Assembly: GCA_005877525.1 (NCBI GenBank)
Contig: VBON01000154.1
Location: 1-5,459, forward strand
Direction of reading: 5' to 3'
From: Nitrospirota bacterium
GTDB taxonomy: Bacteria; Nitrospirota; Nitrospiria; Nitrospirales; NS-4
DNA length: 5,459 nt
In this document: positions 1-4,902 of the stretch, piece by piece
Position numbering within the stretch: the first letter of the stretch is position 1
Layout of the letters: every line of letters begins with the position of its first letter
The notes under the pieces: generated by a model
What the model was told of the DNA's origin: nothing
The model's input: only the letters and a program-made list of their open reading frames with translations
Database searches by the model: none
Made by a program: the position numbers and the translations under genes

Positions 1-330
1 AACTGTCACCGGTCCCATGGGTTGCGCGCAACCAGGATGAGGCTTGCCGTCAAAGACTGCCGCTTCACAGCAAAAGAGGTCCCCGGGAAGAAGCATTTTG
101 AGGACCGCTTCCTTGCCTCCTTGCGACGACTTCACGCATTTGACCGCGCCTTTTGTGAGTACATGGAAGCACTCGGTAGGATCGCCTTCCTTGAAGATGT
201 ACTGCCCTTTTTCGTACTGCGCTTCAGTGATGTCTTCACTGGGGGCTTTCAAATCCTGGTCTTTGAGGAAAGAGAGCACGGGGATTTGACGGAGTTCTGA
301 CGATTTATGCATAGGGCCGCAGTGTAACAA
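1..330 (-). CDS. Crp/Fnr-family transcriptional regulator, N-terminal part (cut by left window edge)
   Basis: Translating the minus strand gives an open frame running off the left edge, about 110 residues. It reads as a cyclic-nucleotide-binding-type sensor domain: an N-terminal ELRQIPVLSFL helix segment, then YIFKEGDP (about residues 44-51), the beta-roll segment FHVLTKGAVKC, and the phosphate-binding-cassette-like LLPGDLFCCEAAVFDGKPHP (about 80-98). In the family this domain binds cAMP or another effector, or only relays a signal, to a C-terminal helix-turn-helix; that part lies outside the window, so ligand and targets are unknown. The cassette lacks the Arg-Ser pair typical of cAMP-binding CRP, so cAMP binding is doubtful. 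The visible part has several cysteines, including a Cys-Cys pair, but no Fnr-type N-terminal cysteine cluster. I chose the TTG at 330 because GGAG sits six bases ahead of it; the in-frame ATG at 312 has no such site and is the alternative. The gene is divergent from the aldehyde dehydrogenase. Confidence 0.85.
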   Translation of the reverse strand, partial: MLHCGPMHKSSELRQIPVLSFLKDQDLKAPSEDITEAQYEKGQYIFKEGDPTECFHVLTKGAVKCVKSSQGGKEAVLKMLLPGDLFCCEAAVFDGKPHPGCAQPMGPVTV

Positions 331-336
331 GCGATT

Positions 337-340
337 CTCC
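337..340 (-). promoter_or_regulatory. Shine-Dalgarno site deciding the TTG start of the Crp/Fnr-type gene
   Basis: On the minus strand GGAG is followed by six bases (AATCGC) and then TTG at 330-328. The in-frame ATG at 312-310 has only this GGAG, 24 bases upstream, which is too far. The context is almost identical to that of the transketolase start, which also uses TTG. Spacing favours TTG, but start choice remains a prediction. Confidence 0.5.
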
Positions 341-412
341 GAGATGTAAAGCAGCACTACTTACTATCAGGCTGTGCCGGGTACCCATTGCTCTTCGGTT
401 GCAAAGGGTGAT

Positions 413-442
413 GACGGCCGCAGTAAGGCCGCTACGGTCGTC
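413..442. repeat. Imperfect inverted repeat in the divergent intergenic region
   Basis: GACGGCCG (413-420) can pair with CGGTCGTC (435-442) as an 8-bp stem with one G-U wobble around a 14-base loop. It lies between the divergent Crp/Fnr-type gene and the aldehyde dehydrogenase gene. No T-run follows on either strand, so it is not a typical intrinsic terminator. It could be an operator, a leader hairpin or chance in GC-rich DNA. Apart from this and a weak promoter candidate, I see nothing else convincing in 331-497. Confidence 0.25.
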
Positions 443-461
443 CTCGCTTTCCATCCTCTGC

Positions 462-491
462 TTGACTTCGTTTTAGAGGCTACGACAGAAT
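462..491 (+). promoter_or_regulatory. Possible sigma-70 promoter of the aldehyde dehydrogenase gene
   Basis: TTGACT (462-467) matches five of six -35 bases and is followed after 18 bases by CAGAAT (486-491), which matches four of six -10 bases. Transcription would start at about 498, right at the ATG, giving a leaderless or nearly leaderless mRNA. This fits the lack of a well-placed Shine-Dalgarno site before that ATG (the nearest purine run, GAGG at 476-479, is 18 bases away). The -10 box is weak, so this is only a candidate. Confidence 0.3.
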
Positions 492-497
492 CGCAGT

Positions 498-1919
498 ATG
501 ACACCTCGCGCAATGTTGATTGCCGGGCGTTGGACGGAAACCGGTGAAACTACTTCGATCCGCAACCCCTATAATGGTGAGATTCTGGCCGAGGTCAGTC
601 TCGCCACTGACAAAGAGATCGAAGAGGCGATCCATGCGGCTGTTGCTGCATTTGCTGTCAGCCGGCGGCTGCCGTCCCACGCACGAGCAAGTGCGCTCAC
701 CGCAGTGGCCACCGCGATCACCAGCCGAACCGAAGAATTTGCGCGCTGCCTCTGCTCCGAAGCCGGAAAGCCGATCGCCGACGCCCGGCGGGAAGTCGGT
801 CGAGCCATCAATACCTTTGCGATTGCGGGTGAAGAAGCCAAGCGCATTCCGGGCGAGGTTGTGCCACTTGACATCTCGCCGGGCACGGACCGGCACTTCG
901 GCATATCCCGGCGTTTTCCGATTGGTCCAATTCTCGGCATTACGCCGTTCAACTTTCCGCTGAATCTCGTGGCGCATAAGGTCGCTCCGGCGATCGCGGT
1001 CGGGAATCCCATCGTGCTCAAGCCTGCTCCACAAACGCCGTTAACCGCCCTGTTGCTGGGAGAGGTTCTCAGCCACCTTGGCCTGCCGGATGGCATGTTC
1101 AGCATCCTGCCGTGCGCGAACGCTCTGGCTGAGCGCATGGTCGCGGACGATCGCTTCGCCATGGTGAGCTTTACTGGCAGCGCAGCGGTAGGGTGGAAGC
1201 TCAAGAGCAAAGCTGGCAAAAAGCGCGTGGTCCTTGAGCTTGGCGGGAATGCCGGCGTGATCGTGGAGCCGGATGCGGATCTCGACCGGGCAGCCGAACG
1301 CTGCGCCGTCGGGGGGTATGGGTATTCCGGGCAGACCTGCATCTCGGTGCAACGCATCTATGTCCATGAATCGATCTATCAACCGTTCCTCGAACGACTG
1401 CTAAAGCATGTCCGCTCGTTGAAAGCCGGAGATCCCCTGGATGAAGCCACGACGATCGGGCCACTCATCGATGAGAATGCGGCGAAGCGAGTGGAATTGT
1501 GGATTCAGGAAGCGGTCGCCGGTGGGGCGACTCTCCAGCTCGGCGGCAAGCGCCGCGGGAGTCTTGTTGACGCGACCGTGCTGACCGATGTGAAATCAGA
1601 GATGAAGGTCAGCCGGGAAGAGGCCTTTGGTCCTTTGGTCAACATCACGCCATATCGCAAGTTTGAGGAGGCGATTGCCGCTCTGAACGACTCGCCGTAC
1701 GGTCTGCAGGCCGGGGTTTTCACGCGCGACATCCAAAAGGCTTTTCAGGCGTACGAGAATGTCGATGCGGGGGCGGTCTTGATCAACGAAATCCCTACCT
1801 TCCGTGCGGATCAGATGCCCTATGGAGGCGTGAAGAACTCCGGGCTGGGGCGCGAAGGCGTGCGCTATGCGATTGAAGAGATGACTGAAAGAAAGCTGCT
1901 GGTGCTGAATCTGTCCTAA
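498..1919 (+). CDS. NAD(P)-dependent aldehyde dehydrogenase
   Basis: This 473-residue protein has the usual length of soluble, cytoplasmic aldehyde dehydrogenases, which oxidise an aldehyde to the acid with NAD(P)+. All core elements are present: FNFPLN with the oxyanion Asn152, VLKPAP with cofactor-binding Lys175, FTGSAAVG (225-232) of the Rossmann region, LELGG with general base Glu247, GYSGQTC with nucleophile Cys281, and EEAFGP with Glu375. The C-terminal PYGGVKNSGLGREG segment is also intact. The position after LKPA is Pro178, where many NAD-specific members have Glu, so NADP use is plausible (inference). Overall it resembles the lactaldehyde dehydrogenase, non-phosphorylating glyceraldehyde-3-phosphate dehydrogenase and ALDH21-like branch, but the substrate cannot be read from sequence. 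The ATG at 498 is the first start after an in-frame stop at 474-476; no good Shine-Dalgarno site precedes it. The second ATG (513) is an alternative. Its stop overlaps that of the convergent transketolase. Confidence 0.95.
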   Translation: MTPRAMLIAGRWTETGETTSIRNPYNGEILAEVSLATDKEIEEAIHAAVAAFAVSRRLPSHARASALTAVATAITSRTEEFARCLCSEAGKPIADARREVGRAINTFAIAGEEAKRIPGEVVPLDISPGTDRHFGISRRFPIGPILGITPFNFPLNLVAHKVAPAIAVGNPIVLKPAPQTPLTALLLGEVLSHLGLPDGMFSILPCANALAERMVADDRFAMVSFTGSAAVGWKLKSKAGKKRVVLELGGNAGVIVEPDADLDRAAERCAVGGYGYSGQTCISVQRIYVHESIYQPFLERLLKHVRSLKAGDPLDEATTIGPLIDENAAKRVELWIQEAVAGGATLQLGGKRRGSLVDATVLTDVKSEMKVSREEAFGPLVNITPYRKFEEAIAALNDSPYGLQAGVFTRDIQKAFQAYENVDAGAVLINEIPTFRADQMPYGGVKNSGLGREGVRYAIEEMTERKLLVLNLS

Positions 1920-3844
1920 GCCTTCGCGGCGACGGCTGACCCGACGAGCTTCGTGACTTTTTCTACGATGTGCCTGGCGCTGATGCCATAGCGGTCTATC
2001 AACTCCTCTGGCTTGCCGCTGTGCGGAATCTCGGTGACTGCCATCTTGTGCACTTTGACGCCTTCGCTGCCGACAGCCGACATAACCATATCGCCCAGGC
2101 CACCATGCTTATAATGGTCCTCAACCGTCAGGATGGAGTTTCGCGTCGCACGAGCGGAACTCAGGAGCGTCTCCCGGTCGACCGGCTTGATGCTGTAGAG
2201 GTCAATCACCCGGATCGCAATGCCTTTTTGGGCCAGCAAGTCATGCGCCTTGAGGGCTTCAAAGACAGTGATGCCTCCGCCTACCACAGTGATCTTATCA
2301 GCGGCGCTCTGCCGTAAAATCTTGGAGCCTCCAATCACGAAGTGTTCCGTATTCTTATAAAGGATCGGGGTTTTCGGCCGGCCGGTTCTGATATAGACCA
2401 TGCCCTCGTGCTCGGCGGCCAGCGCCGTGAGCCAGTGGGTACAGACGGCATCGGACGGGTACAGGACGACGACACCGGGTTGCGCCGTCATCATCGCGAG
2501 ATCCTCGAGACCCATTTGAGAAGGCCCATCCTCGCCGATTGAGACCCCTACGTGCGAGCCCATTAATTTGATGTTCGCATGGCTGATCGCCGCCATGCGA
2601 ATGAAGTCATAGGCACGGGTCAAAAAGCAGGCGAAAGTGGCTGCGAACGGAATCTTTCCCTGGCTGGCCAACCCCACGGCCGCGCCGACCATGTTCTGCT
2701 CGGCGATGAAGTTTTCGAAGAAACGGTTGGGGAATTGCTTCCCGAACTTGTCGGTAAAGGTCGAATTCTTCACGTCCGCATCAAGCACCACGACCAGCGG
2801 ATTCGATTCTCCCAGCTTCATCAGGGCGTCGCCGAACGCCTCGCGGGTCGACACAGACGCTAACAGATCGTAGGCGGGAGGCGGCACGTGAGTCTTTTTG
2901 CTCTTGCTCTTGCTCGTGCTCTCCATTTCTAGGACGAGGGGTTTATCGGCTTCTTGGACGGCGGATTTTTCGGCTGACGCCGGCGCCGCTTCTGGCCGCT
3001 GAATCTCCGGTGGATGGCCGTTCGGCGTCAATGCGGCGTTCAGCTCAGCAAGCGCTTGGTCCGCTTCCGGGCCTTTCTTAAAGGCTTTGCCGTGCCAGTC
3101 CATCTTGTCTTCGACGAACGATACCCCCTTGCCCTTCAGGGTGCGTGCGAGAACGATGGTGGGACGGCCTTTCGACTGTGCCGCCTGGGCGAATGCGTTC
3201 AAGAGCGCCCCGATATCATGCCCGTCCACTGGCAGGACGTTCCACCCGAAACCGCTCCATCGAGCACGGTACGCCTCGATGTCGTGTTGCAAGATGGTGG
3301 GATCGCTTTGGCCAAGGCGGTTGATATCGATGATCGCGCAGAGGTTATCGAGTTGAAAATGCATTGCGAGCTCGGCCGCTTCCCAGTTCGAGCCTTCGAC
3401 CGATTCGCCGTCACCCATCAAGACATAGGTGCGAGCGCCGGAATGATCGAGACGTTTAGCGTTCAGCGCGATGCCGATGCCGGCCGGCAAGCCTTGGCCC
3501 AGAGAGCCGGTGGCCACGTCCACGAAATTCAACCGAGGGGTCGGATGGCCTTCCAGGTCGCTTTGTAATGTTCGCAGCTGAAGGAGATCATCAGTCTTGA
3601 AGGCGCCTGCCTCGGCCCAGGCGGCATACAGAATGGGCGCCGCATGCCCTTTGGACAGCACGAACCGATCGTTGTTCGGGTTCTTCGGATTCTTAGGGTC
3701 AAATCTCATGACGGAGAAAAATAGGGTCGCCACGATATCTGCGGCGGTAAGGCAGCTTGTCGGATGCCTGCTTCCGGCTGTGAGGATCCGCAAACGAGTC
3801 GCCTCATTCTTGAGACTGGTGACGATCTCCGTGGTGCTCGGCAA
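1916..3844 (-). CDS. tkt: Transketolase, full length, animal-like type
   Basis: This 642-residue cytoplasmic enzyme uses thiamine diphosphate to move two-carbon ketol units between sugar phosphates in the pentose phosphate or Calvin-type pathway. The N-terminal cofactor domain carries SRHPTSC (His27), SKGHAAP (His67), GSLGQGL (113-119), the GDG...N metal and cofactor motif (144-146 and Asn175) and WHGKAF (His251). The pyrimidine domain carries AEQNMV with catalytic Glu382, GSHVGVSIGEDGPSQM (His431) and phosphate-binding IRTGRP (Arg486). The C-terminal domain follows (about 510-642, LTVEDHY near 572-578). SRHPTSC, TRAYDFIRMAAIS and GVSIGEDGPSQM resemble vertebrate transketolase more than E. 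coli TktA. Some bacteria split this type into two genes; here both halves are joined by a long Ala/Pro/Lys-rich linker (about 273-325). The start is TTG, with AAGGAG seven bases upstream. It is divergent from glyQ and convergent with the aldehyde dehydrogenase. I see no frameshift or missing active-site residue. Confidence 0.95.
   Translation of the reverse strand: MPSTTEIVTSLKNEATRLRILTAGSRHPTSCLTAADIVATLFFSVMRFDPKNPKNPNNDRFVLSKGHAAPILYAAWAEAGAFKTDDLLQLRTLQSDLEGHPTPRLNFVDVATGSLGQGLPAGIGIALNAKRLDHSGARTYVLMGDGESVEGSNWEAAELAMHFQLDNLCAIIDINRLGQSDPTILQHDIEAYRARWSGFGWNVLPVDGHDIGALLNAFAQAAQSKGRPTIVLARTLKGKGVSFVEDKMDWHGKAFKKGPEADQALAELNAALTPNGHPPEIQRPEAAPASAEKSAVQEADKPLVLEMESTSKSKSKKTHVPPPAYDLLASVSTREAFGDALMKLGESNPLVVVLDADVKNSTFTDKFGKQFPNRFFENFIAEQNMVGAAVGLASQGKIPFAATFACFLTRAYDFIRMAAISHANIKLMGSHVGVSIGEDGPSQMGLEDLAMMTAQPGVVVLYPSDAVCTHWLTALAAEHEGMVYIRTGRPKTPILYKNTEHFVIGGSKILRQSAADKITVVGGGITVFEALKAHDLLAQKGIAIRVIDLYSIKPVDRETLLSSARATRNSILTVEDHYKHGGLGDMVMSAVGSEGVKVHKMAVTEIPHSGKPEELIDRYGISARHIVEKVTKLVGSAVAAKA
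2898..2921 (-). repeat. In-frame hexanucleotide tandem repeat in the transketolase linker
   Basis: On the plus strand TTGCTC occurs three times in a row (2898-2915), followed by the one-mismatch copy GTGCTC (2916-2921). On the coding strand this reads as alternating Ser and Lys codons (AGC AAG), giving STSKSKSKK in the interdomain linker at about residues 309-317. Each unit adds exactly two residues, so copy-number change would alter linker length without shifting the frame. Confidence 0.7.
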
Positions 3845-3851
3845 GGCGATT

Positions 3852-3857
3852 CTCCTT
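3852..3857 (-). promoter_or_regulatory. Shine-Dalgarno site fixing the TTG start of transketolase
   Basis: AAGGAG on the minus strand is a near-ideal ribosome binding site, seven bases ahead of TTG (3844-3842). This supports TTG as the true start. The protein from that codon (MPSTTEIVTSLKNEATRLR) has the expected transketolase N-terminal length. Confidence 0.8.
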
Positions 3858-3883
3858 CGCTGGACGGTTGGAATATCTATAAA

Positions 3884-3912
3884 ACCTTAGCAAGAACAGG
3901 GGAAACAGTCAA
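3884..3912 (-). promoter_or_regulatory. Candidate promoter of transketolase
   Basis: On the minus strand TTGACT (3912-3907, five of six -35 matches) is followed after 17 bases by TAAGGT (3889-3884), a weak -10 box. A better-looking AT-rich hexamer, TATAGA (3881-3876), lies eight bases further on but is too far from this -35. Transcription starting near 3870-3878 would leave a short leader of about 25-35 bases holding the AAGGAG site. The -35 is good; the choice of -10 is uncertain. Confidence 0.4.
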
Positions 3913-3942
3913 TGAATACGACTCGCGAAGCCTTCCGTTCGA

Positions 3943-3971
3943 TTGACAACACAAGGCACTTTTGTTACGTT
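3943..3971 (+). promoter_or_regulatory. Candidate sigma-70 promoter of glyQS
   Basis: A perfect TTGACA -35 box (3943-3948) is followed after exactly 17 bases by TACGTT (3966-3971). TGT (3963-3965) sits directly before it, forming an extended -10 (TGnTAnnnT). Transcription would start near 3978, leaving about 28 bases of leader before the GTG at 4006. The -35 coincides with the upstream-most possible TTG start of glyQ, which argues that this TTG is a promoter base triplet and not a codon. The -35 box of the divergent transketolase promoter lies 30 bases away. Confidence 0.55.
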
Positions 3972-3993
3972 GAGCGCCGCCATTGTGAAGATC

Positions 3994-3997
3994 GGGG
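3994..3997 (+). promoter_or_regulatory. Shine-Dalgarno-like GGGG before glyQ
   Basis: GGGG followed by eight bases precedes the GTG at 4006, an acceptable though not ideal spacing. The competing starts, TTG 3943 and GTG 3985, have no comparable purine-rich site. Together with family alignment and the promoter position this favours 4006. Confidence 0.4.
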
Positions 3998-4005
3998 ACG
4001 CTAGT

Positions 4006-4902
4006 GTGACCCTTCAGGATCTGTTGTTTGCGTTGCACCGCTTCTGGGCTGATCAAGGATGTATCATTCACCAACCATACGATTTGGAAGTGGGCGCCGG
4101 GACTTTCCACCCCGCAACCTTTCTTCGGGTCTTGGGGCCTGAGCCATGGCGCGCCGCGTATATACAACCCTGCCGGCGGCCTACCGACGGACGCTACGGA
4201 GAGAACCCGAATAGACTTCAGCATTACTACCAGTACCAGGTAATCCTAAAGCCGGCGCCCGCGAACGTTCAGGATCTCTACCTCCAGAGTCTTCGCACGT
4301 TCGGCATTCATCCCCAACAGCACGACGTCAGATTTATCCAGGACGACTGGGAGTCGCCAACCTTGGGCGCTTGGGGTTTGGGCTGGGAAGTGCGGCTTGA
4401 CGGAATGGAAATTACGCAGTTCACCTATTTCCAGGAAGTCGGCGGCATTGAGTTGAATCCCATCTCGGCCGAGATCACGTACGGCACGGAACGTATTGCG
4501 ATGTACTTGCAAGGCGTCAATAACGTTTACGATCTCATGTGGACCGACGGGGTCCGTTATGGCGACATTCACCACGAGAGCGAGGTGCAGTTCTCCACGT
4601 ACAATTTCCAGACGGCAGATGTGAAGTTGCTCATGCAGACATTCACCGGCTACGAAGGCGAAGGCAAGCGCTTGGCTGAGCAGGGACTGATCCTGCCCGC
4701 CTATGATTACTGTATGAAGAGTTCCCATCTGTTCAACCTGCTCGACGCGAGAGGCGCCCTGAGTGTCGCGGAACGCACTGCGTACATCGCGCGCGTCCGG
4801 GCATTGGCGCGCATCTGCGCCGAAGGATATGTGAAGGACCGCGAAGCGAAGGGATTTCCGCTCCTAAAATCTGGAGCAGCCTCGACGATCGCGCGCGCAT
4901 GA
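4006..4902 (+). CDS. glyQ: Glycyl-tRNA synthetase alpha subunit
   Basis: GlyQ is the catalytic subunit of the bacterial alpha2beta2 glycyl-tRNA synthetase; it activates glycine with ATP for transfer to tRNA-Gly in the cytoplasm. From GTG 4006 it is 298 residues, the normal family length. Hallmarks are EVGAGTFHP (28-36), RRPTDGRYGENPNRLQ (57-72), DDWESPTLGAWGLGWEV (113-129), MEITQFTYFQ (134-143), class II motif 3 in EITYGTERIAMYLQG (156-170), and FNLLDARGALSV (243-254). A longer reading from TTG 3943 or GTG 3985 is possible. However, known GlyQ proteins such as that of Thermotoga begin at the residue aligned with GTG 4006 (M-x-LQD), and TTG 3943 lies in a likely -35 box. The stop overlaps the glyS start (ATGA, 4899-4902). 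No T-box-like leader is visible, and the short leader leaves no room for one. Confidence 0.97.
   Translation: MTLQDLLFALHRFWADQGCIIHQPYDLEVGAGTFHPATFLRVLGPEPWRAAYIQPCRRPTDGRYGENPNRLQHYYQYQVILKPAPANVQDLYLQSLRTFGIHPQQHDVRFIQDDWESPTLGAWGLGWEVRLDGMEITQFTYFQEVGGIELNPISAEITYGTERIAMYLQGVNNVYDLMWTDGVRYGDIHHESEVQFSTYNFQTADVKLLMQTFTGYEGEGKRLAEQGLILPAYDYCMKSSHLFNLLDARGALSVAERTAYIARVRALARICAEGYVKDREAKGFPLLKSGAASTIARA

Noticed and set aside
22..300. Plus-strand open frames of 81-92 residues at the left end
   Set aside because: The opposite strand encodes a recognisable Crp/Fnr sensor domain over the same bases; the plus-strand peptides match no family and are antisense shadows.
379..386. Perfect 8-base palindrome GGGTACCC
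   Set aside because: It does not extend beyond eight bases and resembles no known operator class; chance is sufficient.
316..424. Nine-base direct repeat GCCGCAGT-type (near 315-323 and 416-424)
   Set aside because: It is too short and GC-rich to separate from chance, with no flanking structure pointing to an attachment site or mobile element.
480..1464. Several minus-strand open frames of 87-262 residues inside the aldehyde dehydrogenase gene
   Set aside because: They are Arg/Ala/Pro-rich translations opposite a fully conserved enzyme, have no recognisable domain, and are expected by chance in GC-rich coding DNA.
1919..1936. Possible terminator AGCC...GGCT near the convergent stops
   Set aside because: The stem is only four bases, lies in the transketolase coding end, and has no T-run on either strand.
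3014..3568. 184-residue plus-strand frame opposite transketolase
   Set aside because: It lies antisense to the conserved cofactor-binding domain, has no family resemblance and no promoter or ribosome site that I can support.
3878..3884. TATAAAA as a plus-strand -10 box for glyQ
   Set aside because: No -35-like hexamer lies 16-18 bases upstream, whereas TTGACA with an extended -10 is present further down.
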